Both the position numbers and the translations under genes were made by a program. Below are positions 1-11,600 of a stretch of DNA of 64,000 nt, piece after piece. Origin of the DNA: Leidyana gryllorum EB-2025a (Eukaryota > Apicomplexa); NCBI GenBank assembly GCA_048772705.1, contig JBLWGC010000085.1:1-64000 (forward strand). Reading direction: 5' to 3'. Each line of letters begins with the position of its first letter. Position 1 is the first letter of the stretch. Below the pieces are notes generated by a model that did not search any database, had not been told where the DNA came from, and saw only the letters and a program-made list of their open reading frames with translations.

Positions 1-407
1 TCGCCAAGAAACTGGGTGTCGATGAGTTCGTGATTACGACTCCGGAGTGGTGCAGCAAGAACCACAACACTCTCGATGCTATCATTGACACTCGCGCCAG
101 TCAACACGACCTGACCAACCTGATGGAGCTTCTCAAAATGGATGGTCAGTTTGTGATCCTTGGTTCAGGTCCGGTGGATCAGATATTGACTGTTTATCCC
201 AATACTTTGCTATTTGGGCGTCGCGTTCTGACGGGCAGCATAATCGGAGGGATCCAAGAGACACAAAGGATGATCGATTTTTGCGCCAAGAACAACATTA
301 AGCCCTGGATTGAGGTCATTAAGCCCACATACATCAATGAGGCGTATAAGAGAATGAAAAAGAATGATGTCCTTTTTAGGTTTGTGATTGATTTTACTTC
401 GTCATAG
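1..407 (+). CDS. Zinc-dependent alcohol dehydrogenase (cinnamyl-alcohol dehydrogenase type), 3' end only
   Basis: The reading frame is already open at position 3 and ends in TAG at 405-407, so only about 134 C-terminal residues are in the window. The visible part is the end of the NAD(P)-binding half of a medium-chain, zinc-type alcohol dehydrogenase of the CAD/YahK group. It has the 'KLGVDEFV' turn, the 'IIDTRAS' strand, 'LKMDGQFVILG', the 'GSIIGGIQETQ' loop, a 'DFCAKNNIKPWIEVI' helix-strand and the family ending 'NDVLFRFVIDF'. Such enzymes reduce aldehydes or oxidise alcohols with NADP(H) in the cytosol. The zinc ligands lie upstream of the window and cannot be checked. The next gene (RRP45) has its ATG only 2 bp after this stop, on the same strand. 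Confidence 0.85.
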   Translation, partial: AKKLGVDEFVITTPEWCSKNHNTLDAIIDTRASQHDLTNLMELLKMDGQFVILGSGPVDQILTVYPNTLLFGRRVLTGSIIGGIQETQRMIDFCAKNNIKPWIEVIKPTYINEAYKRMKKNDVLFRFVIDFTSS

Positions 408-409
408 AC

Positions 410-1338
410 ATGGAGTCAACCATCGCTGCACTTCGGGAAGGTGTTCGACCTTCTGGCAGAGCATTCAGTGAATGCAGACAAGTTAAAATCAACTTTGGTC
501 CTTCCTTCGGTCAAGTAAGCTTCCGAGGACTCCCACATTTTTCGGACGGCAACTAAATTAGGTTGAGATCGTGCAAGGAGACGAGACCTATGTACATGCA
601 GCCGTTGCCTCTACCCTGGTTGTACCACCTCCTGAGCGGCCAGGAGAGGGTACGGTTTCGGTCAACGTGACATATGACAGCTCAGAGGGTCAGAGCGGGA
701 GCCAATTATCTCAGTTGATAGAGCAAGTACTCAGAGGCAGTAAAGTAATCGACCCTGAGAGTTTGTGTCTACTAGCCGGAAAGCAAGTGTGGTCATTGAA
801 GGTGGATGTACGCGTGGTCAAAAGCGAGACAGATCCTCTCGATGCGTGCACGCTAGCCTGTGTGACTGCACTCGCGCATTTCCGCCGGCCGGAAGTGACC
901 TTGAAGGGAGCCCGTGTTTTGGTTCATTCGGAGGTGGACATGGCCCCAGTTCCAGTGGCAATGATGCATCATCCTGTGATGACCAGTTGCTCAATCGTTG
1001 CCATTGAAGGAGGAGACTCAATTTTACTGGTGAGTAGTGAACCAAAGTCATCCATTCCACTATTACTATCAAGGCGGATGTTGATAAGTACGAAGAAAAT
1101 TGTGCCGCGGCCGCTATAGCGGTTGCTGTGAACGCGGCCGGCGAGATTTGTTTCGTACATAAAAGTGGGGGACTTGCCATCAAGAAGCACTTGCTAGACG
1201 ACTGTCTCCTGGTAAGGAGTTCCGTATGCGGGAGTGATACTGTGGTTCCCATTTCAGATCGCAAAGCAACGGGCCAAATGCGTATGTGAGCTCATCAACG
1301 AGGCGATCAACAGGGACCATCGAGAGAGAACTCGATGA
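410..1338 (+). CDS. RRP45: Exosome complex component RRP45 (EXOSC9), RNase PH-like fold
   Basis: Four exons: 410-514, 562-1029, 1074-1211 and 1258-1338 (263 residues). The introns are 44-47 nt, GT-AG, all phase 0. The protein is a non-catalytic RNase PH-like ring subunit of the RNA exosome, which degrades and trims RNA 3'-to-5' in nucleus and cytosol. Family marks are the N-terminal 'LREGVRPSGR' helix, the 'ESLCLLAGKQVW' strand, the very typical 'ALAHFRRPEVTLKG', and after the second intron 'ADVDKYEEN', 'GEICFVHKSGG' and the final helix with 'IAKQRAKCVCELI'. The second exon resumes with 'VEIVQGDETYVHA', so the first strand pair looks shortened relative to human EXOSC9. The start is the first ATG, 2 bp after the ADH stop. 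The stop lies 7 bp from the stop of the convergent NAD synthetase gene. Confidence 0.88.
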
Positions 1339-1345
1339 ACTTGAA

Positions 1346-3966
1346 TCACTTTGCACCCCCAGGTAGACCTCCAAACCACATTGTCTTCTTGGGGGGGACG
1401 GCATTTTCGCAATGGGCAACTTCCACCTTCTGCTCGGCGAGCGCAACCAGCTTATCTATTTGACGGAATTGACGATCCCAAGAAGGATACAGGAACGGTC
1501 TCCAGTCATGACGACTTCCCTCTGGGTCATAGCCCTCAACATGAAGACTGCCGAGAACGAGGAGACAATTGTTCTGAGTCACAGTGAATCATTAGTTGCT
1601 CACCTTGGGGGGAGGGTCGTCGTTTTGTGTCGATTCATCGCATAGGTGCGGAAGAAATGCTTGACCTTGTCGGCGAGCATGCGCGCCGTCAAATTGGGGT
1701 TGCTCAGCCAATTTTCCAAGGTAGCCTCCTCACATTGTGCATTTTGACCACGACTGGGGCTCTTCTCGCCTAAATTCACAGAGGGTGTTTGCAGCTTCCA
1801 CCTTTGGACCAGTAGCTCATACATTTCTACCGGTCCGCAGCGTTCGCACTTGCGCATATTGCCCAGTAAACTGCACAGAAACCCGTATATAGACTTCCAA
1901 AGAAATGCACTCCACTTACAATAGCTCTTGGTAGGTTAGGCCCATCTCCGCTTCATCCTCTTGGGCTCCCGAAATATCATCCATCGGCCTCAGCTCGGCG
2001 GTGGGCACAGCTTGCAAGATCTGGAGAAAGTTATGAACTTCCACTTCGAGCGACAGAGGTAGCGGCTTACCTTGCGAATTGACGCAAAATCATGGCGAGT
2101 AGCCAACCAGTCCAGTAAGACTCTCAAATGAACTTTGGAGAGCGAGCCGATGGGGCCGAGATCGCCACTGGAGCAATCGTACTTTGTAAAGTAGCCCCGG
2201 AGGGTTTCGTCGATATTGCCAGTGGCCAAGCTCAATAAGTATCCCACACGGGAAGCTTCGGATTCAGAGAGAGTTGGGAAGTCCGCAGGTTTGGTAACAT
2301 TAGACGGTGGTGCTGCTAGACGGTCCTTTGCTCGGAGAGTAGGTAGGAGTCCAGCTAGGAGGTACGTGGACACCATCCGACTTCGTGCCTGTGTGTTTTG
2401 GAGAGCTATGTCTTCCGCTCGGGAACCGCCGCCGCCACCAGTTCGCTGGAAGCGGGGAGCGAAACCCAGTGCGCGGGCCACTGTTCCAACTTGACTGTTC
2501 ACTATCTCGTCTATGTCGACTTCAAGATGGTAGGAGCCGAGCTCCTCTGCCAGTTGACGTGCACGGCCACGGCTTTCGCCCGAGGTGTGTGACATGCCCA
2601 GGTAACAGGTGTGGAGAAGTTGGTAGCAGAGTGTTCGAGAGTCTTTGGGGAACGCTGGATCATCTCGCGGCATCCGGAGAATGTTCTCCAGGTCAGTAAT
2701 GACTTCTTTCACACCGCGAGCTTTGGCCTCCATTACCATGTCGCAGACGACTCTCACCATGCTGGCGACGGCACAGGAATCGGCACCCCCGCTGGTGGCG
2801 ACGATGAAGCCTTGGGCTTGCGAGCGTCTGAGATAATCCCAAAGCCAACAAGCGATGTTGCGAGCGAGCTCCTCTGGCAGATTGGGAATCGTTACAGCCG
2901 CTAAAGTCGATTTGTCGACATTCAAGCGCAAAGTGGAGACGGAGGAGTCGTCCACACCAGAGAGCCAAATGTTAGCTGCGATACACGGCACAGGCTTGCA
3001 TGACGCCTGCACAGCATAGGATGGATTGCAAGCCCGATAACTCCGGACGCTGCTAATATTGACTCTCTCGACCATAACTTCTACGTCGTCAAATGTCATC
3101 GGGGAAATCATGTTGACGATAGCGCCGTTGCATGCAATGAAGGAGTTGCCATCAAACAAACTTTTACCCCCGTCGTTTCCTTTCATATTGCAGTACATAT
3201 AAACACCACCCATCTTCTGGGTTGGTGCCATGATTAGATCAAGACGTCGCCCCAACTTCTTGATCTCGAAATAACTCGCACTTCCGTTGCAGAAGACATC
3301 TACGCCACCTAGGCACATAGCCAGGTGGGGGGATTCGGGGACAAAGAGTTCTTCGCAAGACTCAGCAGCAATGATGCAATCATTGCACTGAATCGCCGCG
3401 AATCCAATGGGGCAGGTCTTCTGCTTAATTACCCTTTGAACGGACTTGGGTAAAACAAATGTTTCTATTTCGGAATTGATATTCCAAGCGCCGAACCAAC
3501 GCGTCTCTCGATAGGCCCCGTCCTGAGCGAGGAACATTTTCGGCCTAATAAGAATCACGCGTTGATTTAGTATGTACACTCGACAGTTGTATCGCACGGA
3601 TTTGTGCTCTACTGGCATTCCAATATCCAACAGGCAGTTGTTGCTCAGGTCTGAACGTAATATTTGACACACGCTCTGCCAGCAATGCACCGTGGTGTCG
3701 AACTCGTTGAAGTGGTCATCACAGCTGTAACCTGAGACCTCGAGCTCAGGACCTAGCCGGTAATACCCGCCCAGTCTCTTCACAGTCTCAATGCTTCGGA
3801 TAATTCGTTGCAGATTTCCGTCGAAGTCCAATGCCCATTGATTCAATTGACACAACCCCAATGCAGCATAGGTCGAAGGAAACGAGAGGCCTTCTTCCAA
3901 ATCCAATTGCTCGGTGTGAGTCTTGTCATCAACCAACTCTGGACCGTCGTAGGACATCTTCTGCAA
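1346..3966 (-). CDS. NADSYN1: Glutamine-dependent NAD(+) synthetase
   Basis: Four exons on the minus strand: 3966-2071, 2020-1920, 1870-1604 and 1547-1346 (821 residues). The introns are 49-56 nt and the phases fit. The enzyme makes NAD from nicotinic acid adenine dinucleotide, ATP and glutamine, the last step of NAD synthesis in the cytosol. The N-terminal nitrilase/glutaminase domain shows its Glu ('RLGPELEV'), Lys ('LIRPKM') and Cys ('AAESCEELF'). The synthetase domain shows the P-loop 'SGGADS' (usually SGGVDS), '[14 protein letters not shown]', the '[14 protein letters not shown]' segment, '[17 protein letters not shown]' and the end '[15 protein letters not shown]'. The start is the first in-frame Met; a second Met three residues on is also possible, and about 35 residues precede the conserved domain. 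Its ATG is 10 bp from the ATG of divergent LSM5. Confidence 0.93.
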
Positions 3967-3976
3967 AAATTTTGAG

Positions 3977-4285
3977 ATGACTGATCAAAGTTCCCCCCCC
4001 ATGTTACTGCCTCTGGCACTCATCGACAAGTGCCTGGGCAGTCGGATTCTGGTCCTGATGAGGAGTAACAAGGAGTTTTACGGTGTTTTGAGGGGTTTTG
4101 ACGACTTTGTTAACATGGTGCTTGATGAAGTCACAGAGTACACATGGCTGACAGACGACAGAGGCAATATGCAACTCAAAATCGAGCATCCTGATGCTGT
4201 TCTATTGAATGGATCAAACATTGCTCTCATGGTTCCTTGTGGAGCTCCACCTACTGCAGACTTATATACCACCCTGACGCACTAG
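3977..4285 (+). CDS. LSM5: U6 snRNA-associated Sm-like protein LSm5
   Basis: A single-exon gene of 102 residues, close to the usual size of LSm5. LSm5 sits in the LSm2-8 ring that binds the U-tail of U6 snRNA in the nucleus and in the LSm1-7 ring of cytoplasmic mRNA decay. The Sm1 motif is clear ('[20 protein letters not shown]', then '[20 protein letters not shown]') and the Sm2 motif follows as '[16 protein letters not shown]'. '[15 protein letters not shown]' and '[14 protein letters not shown]' are diagnostic for LSm5 rather than other LSm paralogues. The gene is divergent from NAD synthetase with only 10 bp between start codons, so any core promoter must overlap coding sequence, or the two share one. 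Confidence 0.93.
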   Translation: MTDQSSPPMLLPLALIDKCLGSRILVLMRSNKEFYGVLRGFDDFVNMVLDEVTEYTWLTDDRGNMQLKIEHPDAVLLNGSNIALMVPCGAPPTADLYTTLTH

Positions 4286-4502
4286 TTCTCGACAACGCGA
4301 ATACCAACTAGCGCGTGGCCGCGGCTCAACACACTCCTCAACCCGTCTAACTTTTGGTGGCTCGTCACTCTGCCGAAAAACAGTGTATTTATAAATAGCT
4401 CATATGCACACACACCCACACACACTCAATGGAAACACTCATATAATCTCGCATAAAGGCTACCCATAAATACCGCACCACGCCACCGGACACAAATACA
4501 CA

Positions 4503-5793
4503 TCAGACAACCAATGATCTGTGCCCATTCGACACCATTCGACGTCTTCGCCCCCAAACGGCAGCATGTGTGGTCGGAGACGCCGGCCGGCCACAGCAGT
4601 CGGAGTCGACCTCGGGATGCCGTACTAGGTGCGATATCGAATGGAGGCAGGCAGAGAGGGGGAGCACAAGTTGCGGACTCACCACAAAAGAGGACAACAA
4701 CGTGTCGATCGCCGGTGCCCCCAGATGGGCTATTTGATACACCGCTTCGAAGAGTGGGAACTCGTCCGATATAGAATAACGTTGTAAAACTTCGTGGACT
4801 TCAATACACGTGAGATGCCCCTGCAGTTTCTGTCCGTTCAAAAGTTCAGTTTCGATCTCCTCCCAGAGACTTGCGTTGCCTCCACCTCTCTTCACAAACT
4901 CGGCAGCACATCGAACATTTCTACCGCCGTAGCAGGTTGTCACCACATCAGCAACTCCGGCACTCTCCAACAAAGTTTCCTGGGTGGGCGAGTGAAAAGG
5001 TTTGCCGGATTCTCCAGCTGCGGGGAATTGGACTTACTTCCAGAACACCATCAAAGAAAATTAGAGCGAATTTCCGCATCTCTTTGATACCAATACGGAT
5101 GGCTGCGGCTTTAGTGTTGCTTCCATAGCCGAGGCCATCACAGAAGCCGGCAGCCAGGGCGACCACATTCTTCAGCGCTCCACAAATCTGTACTCCGAAG
5201 GGATCTGGGATAGCGCTAATCCGAAATGCTGGTCGATGGAAAAGCTTTTGCCAGAGGACAGCGTCTGCCTCGTGGGTGTACCCCAAAGTTGCTTCAGCGA
5301 ACTCTTCTTTAGCGATATCGAGAGCAACATTGGCTCCGCTGAGTGCGCAGCACGGTATCTCAAGCTTCTCGGATATCAATTGTGAGAAGACTTTTGGTCT
5401 TCCTGACGCATCAACATCAAGACCTTTGATCAAGCTCACAGCCCTCTGGTTGACTGGTCTTGCTGAATTCGCGGGAATGTCAGACAGGAATGAGGAGACA
5501 AATTGGTGGGGGAGGACGAACACCAGAAGATCGGAGACCCGGAGGATCTCCTCCTTGGAATCTGTTGCCCTTACATTGACTGGGATGGGGAACCCAGGGA
5601 GGTATTTGGCGTTTTCGTGGTCTTCATTAATCATTTCTTTGACCGTGCGAACACCATAGGTGTCACCCTGATGTGCCCAGACGAGAACATCTTCGTTGAA
5701 GTCGTCATGACGGGCAGCATTCATACCCACGATGCGGGCAACCGCAGTGCCCCAATTGCCGCTACCAATAACTCCAATTCGTAGGCCCCCCAT
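4503..5793 (-). CDS. GPD1: Glycerol-3-phosphate dehydrogenase (NAD+), cytosolic type; C-terminal end uncertain
   Basis: Exon 1 is 5793-5038 (252 codons) and exon 2 starts at 4979 after a 58-nt phase-0 intron. The enzyme interconverts dihydroxyacetone phosphate and glycerol 3-phosphate with NADH, linking glycolysis to lipid synthesis and osmolyte production. The N-terminal nucleotide-binding loop 'VIGSGNWGTAVAR' (about residues 8-20), 'CALSGANVALDIA', the catalytic Lys segment 'CGALKNVVALAAGF', 'GLGYGSNTKAA', 'VADVVTTCYGGRN' and 'ELLNGQKLQG' are all present. The conserved part ends at about 4690. There the frame can run on to a stop at 4503, or leave by a GTGAGT donor at 4682 (giving about 351 residues plus an unplaced last exon). 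I cannot decide between them. The ATG lies 13 bp downstream of the apyrase stop on the same strand. Confidence 0.9.
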
Positions 5794-5806
5794 ATCACAA
5801 TTTTTT

Positions 5807-7576
5807 CTACAGCTCGTCGCGATATTGGTGCGTCAACACCTCAGTAACTTCTCTGCGGATCGCTGGTAGTTCCACCAGCAATGCTCCCACAACGAAACTG
5901 GTTTCCAGGTCTTTCACCTGTGTGCCCGGAATTAAAACATGCAAACAGCAATCCCCTCAACGTACCACCGTTACTGCTTTCATCAGTTGCTCTGGTGGGA
6001 GCGAAACTATGGAATTCAGGAACTCCGCCAAGAAGACCAGCCCGAAACATGCTGACTCTCTCTTCTCCACAGCAGCCTCTTGATGGATTAGAGCTGCTAC
6101 CCCATCTACCGACGGCTCGGCACATATCTGTTGCGCTCTCTCCCAGAAGGCAGATGCCGAGAAACGCACGTCGCTCGCCTGGTTCACATACTGATTGAAG
6201 TAGTAGAAATTCTCGGTCGCATAGATGCGGTAGTTGTGGTCAACCTTGAACGGGACTGGTGGCAAGTTTGATACCGTCAGAAAATCTCGTATGTGCTCGC
6301 GGCATTTCTCAGCATCGCTGATAGCCGAGCCTTTCGCATAAGCAAAATCGCCAGCCACAGCGGTGCTGTTGGTCAAATCTTCGCTCACGATCAGAGGTCC
6401 TTCTCTCAAACTGACGGGAATCCGGACATCAGGCGGCAAGCAAGCCACCTCGAAGTCCGCCTCCGGTCTGATAGGAACTTTGTTCCGTTCAGCAGAGAAT
6501 CTCAGGAACCTTTGTAGCGCAGCCTGCCGACCGTATCCGTCCAGTGACTGGATTTGCAACAACTGTCAACAAAAATTGAGGCATCGTTGATTGGCATCGA
6601 AGAACTCACATAATTCTCGTGGCAAAACTGCAGCGCATGGAACCCTTGACCTCGTGGATGTCTCAATAGGGGCGGACCATCCCTTCGTACGTCTTCAATA
6701 GATAACTCAGCTAGTAAATCGTCACGTAACCTTTTGGGTGGTTCCAAGGCAATCTGAGCCGAGGCTCCCCCCACCTCAATCATACCCACTCGTTGCTTCA
6801 CCTTGCGACCAGCAACCCCTGATGACACACGAGTTTGGCGGTGTCTCCCGGTGTGGATCATGCTCACCTTGCGCCTCCGCCCTCCAATTGTCTTTAAGCC
6901 AGGAGCCGGGTAACGGTTCCTCGTCAGCTTGTTCACCCTCGGCCAAAAGAAGCGGGTGGAGCTGAACATGTTCAAATGGTTCATAGAAGCGCCGAGCCAG
7001 CTGATTGATGGCAAGCCAACTGTACGCCCCCTCTTCATCTCCTGTAAGTACTCGGGCCCACGAACGCCGATGCTTTATTCCCCATCCTGATACAACATCG
7101 CTGGCCAAATCCAGAGCGTGCTGTTGGTCTTTCGGGTACAGATATCTGAATCCACCTGTAGCGCGGAGCAGCAATACAGTGCGAGCACGGTCTTCCGGCC
7201 GTAATGCTTTGTGGAGATAAAGCTTCAAAGGTTCGAAATACTCCGCCAGTTTGGCTCGTAAAGCATTATCGTCTTGCGTCTCATCCGCTTGCAGATTCTG
7301 CCATACACTCGCTAGTCCGGGCTTGGTCTTAAACGCCCAGCCCGGCATGGTCAAGTGGACGGCGCCTTTTCCGAAACATTCGGTAGGGGACCATTCATAA
7401 GGATGGAGGTGCACTCGCGAACCAGTGCTGCCAAGGTCAATGATAGCTACGTAGTCAAAGTCTGGAGCTTCTGCACCCTGCTCGGTGGGGAAAGGTGGGG
7501 GCTCCAGACTGTCCGCAGACCTTTCGGCTACAACATAGAGAATGGAGGTACAGAGTAATAGGTTTGACCACTTCAT
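5807..7576 (-). CDS. Secreted GDA1/CD39-family nucleoside phosphatase (apyrase)
   Basis: Exons on the minus strand: 7576-6868, 6818-6610, 6562-5966 and 5917-5807 (541 residues). The introns are 47-49 nt. The enzyme hydrolyses nucleoside tri- and/or diphosphates in the secretory lumen or outside the cell. A signal peptide is likely ('MKWSNLLLCTSILYVVA'). Apyrase conserved regions are visible: ACR1 'IIDLGSTGSR' (about residues 45-54), ACR2 'LLRATGGFRYL' (about 136-146), ACR3 'LTGDEEGAYSWLAIN' with the catalytic Glu (about 177-191), and ACR4 'GMIEVGGASAQIAL' rebuilt across intron 1. The C-terminal part ('YYFNQYV', 'KDLETSFVVGALL') also fits the family. No C-terminal membrane segment is seen, so it is probably soluble. 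Substrate range cannot be told. It lies between RPN11 (14 bp upstream) and GPD1 (13 bp downstream). Confidence 0.9.
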
Positions 7577-7590
7577 TCAATTTAGGTTTT

Positions 7591-8666
7591 TTAAAATACG
7601 GCAGTTGAAATGGTAGCAGCTAAGGACTGCACGATCTCCTCTTGGAGGCACTCATCGACAGCTGACTCGAGGCGCCGCTTTGCATTCATCTTGCCGACCT
7701 GCCAACGGATGTCTGAAACAGGATGCACATGTATTGAACCCACCCTATTGAGCATAAACGAGTCGTCGTCGAGTTGTAGTTGTTGGGTCACTTCCTCCTT
7801 CCAGCTGCTCACCAGCGACTTGATGTTTGACACGCGCTTAGTCTGATTCTCGCGATGTACATCATATGGTTGCATACTCAGAGCTTGTACCCATCTCGTC
7901 TGCATCAGTCCCATCAACATCCTCTGTTCCAGATCGCTCTTGCGATAAGATATAACTATGGAATAGTAGTGCTTGTTTAAGCCGTGTATCAGGGCCGTGA
8001 TTGCGGGCTTGGTGAGATGGCCGATGTTACTGGTAGTTTGCCGTGGTTCTTGACTCAGCATCAGCAAATGGGGATTGATCAATCGGAAGCAGTCAATGAC
8101 AGCTACACCTTTAACAGACTGGATTGGGTCCACAACCACTCCAACGGCTCTGTCGTGAGTGAGACTCTCAATGGAGTTAACGGTGGCCTTACCGAGAGTT
8201 CAGCTGCTCGAAAGACTGCTGCGTGTTGATATCTGTGCCGGAGAACCAACAGCCGAACCCAGGGTGACTGTGGTACCATCCGACGACCATTTCCGGCCGT
8301 CCGGTACGTTTCAACATATCGAGCATTTCAGCCTGGTACACGGGATCAACGGCCTCAACTGACACAGTGTTGCCCGATTGCGGCATTGAGAAGACATCGA
8401 CAACCTTGATGGTGTAGTCGTCCACAAACTCGCCAAGCATCAATCCCATAACTTCCATGGGCACCCCAGCTCGGCCATGCCGAAGCATCTTAATCAATGC
8501 GAGGGAGGAGATGATGACCTACCGGACATTCAACACTGTAAGACACTCATATTGACACTTCACATACCTGCTCGGCTGTGTCCGCCAACGGCACATCTCC
8601 GTCATTGCCAGCCCCTCCTCCAAGACCTCCTATCAAGCTGCGAAGATGTGGTGGGAGTCCTGCCAT
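7591..8666 (-). CDS. RPN11: 26S proteasome regulatory subunit RPN11 (PSMD14), JAMM deubiquitinase
   Basis: Three exons: 8666-8568, 8518-8193 and 8149-7591 (327 residues; human 310). The introns are 49 and 43 nt. RPN11 is the zinc metalloprotease of the proteasome lid that removes ubiquitin chains from substrates as they enter the core. The JAMM motif is complete: '[16 protein letters not shown]' has both His and the Asp ligand (about H116, H118, D129), and the upstream catalytic Glu is in 'VMGLMLGEF'. The insert typical of RPN11 follows ('[11 protein letters not shown]', '[12 protein letters not shown]', '[10 protein letters not shown]'). The N-terminus has the Gly-rich stretch normal for the family. 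The C-terminal 90 residues diverge but end in the expected '[13 protein letters not shown]'. The gene starts 28 bp after the CAP-D3 stop and ends 14 bp before the apyrase start. Confidence 0.95.
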
Positions 8667-8694
8667 CTCGACTTTATTTTTTGAGAGACGCAAA

Positions 8695-11600
8695 CTAGGC
8701 TACTATGCATTCCACCCCAAGTGTTGACCGCCGACTTGTGGTTGGAGGTCCTTCATCTACCAGCAGGGCTTTCAACGGCTTTTGTACGAACTTCCCTCTC
8801 AACCGTTCTCCGAGAAAAGCTTCGCCAAACGTCAGAGGCATATTCTCACCCTCCTCTTGAGCGTCTTCCTGGTACCAACGTTTCAATTGGACCATCAATT
8901 GCGCATCATCTATCATGTCCTCCAAATCGTCCCTGCATCGATGCGATATGCGGTACGAGACGCCCCCACACTCACTGCCACTCGTAGAGTAGCTGCGCCA
9001 GACAAGAGTTGATCTCTCGCTGGAGAGCGGAAGTCTTTTCCTGTAGCGCCTTGCGAGTGGAAATGAGCACCGGCAGAACCTGACAATGGGCAATCGATTA
9101 CTGGAAGAAAGGGGGCCTCGAACTCACGCTCTTGCTCAGATACTGTTTCAAAATGGCACGGTTGAAGCGCGCCCGCTGCTCTTTCTGCAGTAAGACGTCC
9201 TCCTCCCCGGTGCTGTCCGGCGCCAAGCCCGCCTTCTCCAGAGGCGTGGCCGAAGCGAAAGTCAACTTCAAGTCAGCACTAGACAGAACCACTAAAACAT
9301 CGCTCATGGCTCGTCCACTTCCGGAGGTCCGAGAAAGTGGCGTCTCCAGAGGTGGTGCGCCGCCAGGGTTCTGTCGACTGGGTAAGAAGGCTTGAAGGAA
9401 GTCGTTCAACAATCTTTTCATAACCTCGTGTCGCTGGGAATCCGAGGCAAATGAGAGAAGTGCACTGTATATTCTGTATCGTCGAACGTTGTCCGCACTC
9501 ATTTTGAACGACTCCACACACAGTCCGGTCACGTCGCACAATTCGGCTGCAATGGGGTGGATGTCCAGAGCCAGCGGCACAGAAGGATGATCTTCGAAGC
9601 CGTTCAGGAAGCAGACCATCTCTAAGAAATAGGTATTCAGGAGATCTTTCTGCAATTACTAGTGGCTAGAGGTTCAGCTTGCCCATCCACTCACCACTCG
9701 CGGTAACACTATACCCGCCACCAACTTGTGGGCCAAGCTACGAACCTGCGGATTGTCATCTCCCAAGGCAAACAAGAAACTGTCAGTGTGGGAGTGAGTA
9801 GTCCGACCATACCACTACGTCCGACTCACTGATACAGTAGAAGACCTCTCAATTTGAGATAATCCTGAGCTGCTAATTTGGACAGCAAGACCAGGATTTG
9901 AATGCGAGCTTGGAACGAGTTCTCGCATGCATATGAACTCAGCTGCGCTGACATCACTGGGAAATAAGGATCCACCAAAGAGGTCATCTTCAACGTGAAG
10001 TCATAAACAGCCTGTTGAGATCGAATGGAGCCGTGCTTTTCGGCAGCTCACTCACAAAGGCGAGATTCATTAACAACGGGTCCTTGCCAGCCGTCACCGC
10101 AGGCTGTTGAGGTCCCCCACCGGTGTGTAACGAGAGCCCAGACTGTATCAAAGAAGGCATCAGTCGCTTGGCTACCGCCTCGTGCGATAACATGATCTGA
10201 GCAGCCGAAACCAAAGCTACCCCGCGTAACCAGATGGGTACTTCATGCATCCAATGAGTCATCTCATCATCCCCCTTAGACATAGAGCGAAACCCATTTC
10301 GCGCCAAAGCCAGAAACAATGTCGCGAATACGGGTGCCACTTCAGCCATATACACATGAGCTTTGTTCGAGTGGGGGAGCGTCGAGCTCACGGTGTACAG
10401 AGTTCCAACCATCCGCAGAGCCACGGCACCAGCATGAAGCGTGACTTCGCCTCGTCGAGATGTACTCAACAGCGATATCAAACCTTTACATTGGAGTAAT
10501 AACGAGGTGATTTCCTCTCGTAGGGTTTTATTGTCGGTGAACTGTTCCAAATACGCGCGGGTGAGGACTGGAACTAGTCGGTGCGACAGATCGTTGCTCT
10601 TGATTCAGAGACACTGTGTGCCAGTCAAACATCTGTGCTTACTCTCAGCCTCAAGTTGAGAGCCTCTCGCACGTCTTTACGCAGCTCATCCGACACATTC
10701 AGTCGCATACATTGTCGCCATTGCTCCCATGCAATCGTGTCCGTTTTTGGGGAGTGGTGGACTACAAAGTTGCGAAGCCAAGCTTCGAGACACGACGCAT
10801 CCACAGATCGAAGCCACTGGGGACGGTATCGGAATCCGATGGTCAACAAGACGGACAGAAGAGGCAAAACCTCTCGCGTTGCCCCTTGAGCAACCCGTCT
10901 CAAACACCTCTGTATCAGAGAGCCGCCATTGTACCCGCTGTTGCCAACTGAAAGGGTCATCATCGAACTCACTCTTTCAGCGCGGCTGATAACAGCACGC
11001 GATGCAGCAGCTCTTGACCGTCCCAACACTCCAGAACTCTCGAGACTATTTCCGAGGAGAGTCGACCTGTGTCACCTGCTGTGCCTGGCTTTAATAGGAC
11101 GTCGTGAAGCAGTTCGCGTGCTTTCGCAGCTACACTGTCCTCGTTGTCGGCACACAAGAAGAGTAAGTTTGGCAACAAGCAGTGCTGCTCGATCCCATTC
11201 TTGCGTTCTGTCCAAAGTGCCCGGCCATTCATCGATCTCCTTACCGAGAGAGGCTCCAATGAAAGACACCATTCGTTGTCTCACGATGACCGAACTGTCG
11301 TCAACCAACATGCCGAGCGTTTGGGCGTTCACCAGACAGCACGGGGGCAAACGCATTCTTTCGCTGTACTCCGAGAAGAGATTGGCACAGGTGTCCAGCA
11401 ACCCGACAGTGGCCCGTCGAACAGCAGATTTCTCATCCAGCAATCTCAGATCAATCAAAGTCAAGACCGATTTCCAAGGGAAGCCTAGAGTAGACGATCC
11501 TAACACCTCTCCGAAAAGCCATTGGAGGTCTTCAGCAGGCCGCCCAGAGTAACTATTCAATAATCCCGAGAGCGCTTCGATCGCTCGCAGGCGTACACTG

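Noticed and set aside
5276-5784. Plus-strand frames opposite glycerol-3-phosphate dehydrogenase
   Set aside because: Antisense shadows of a strongly conserved gene.
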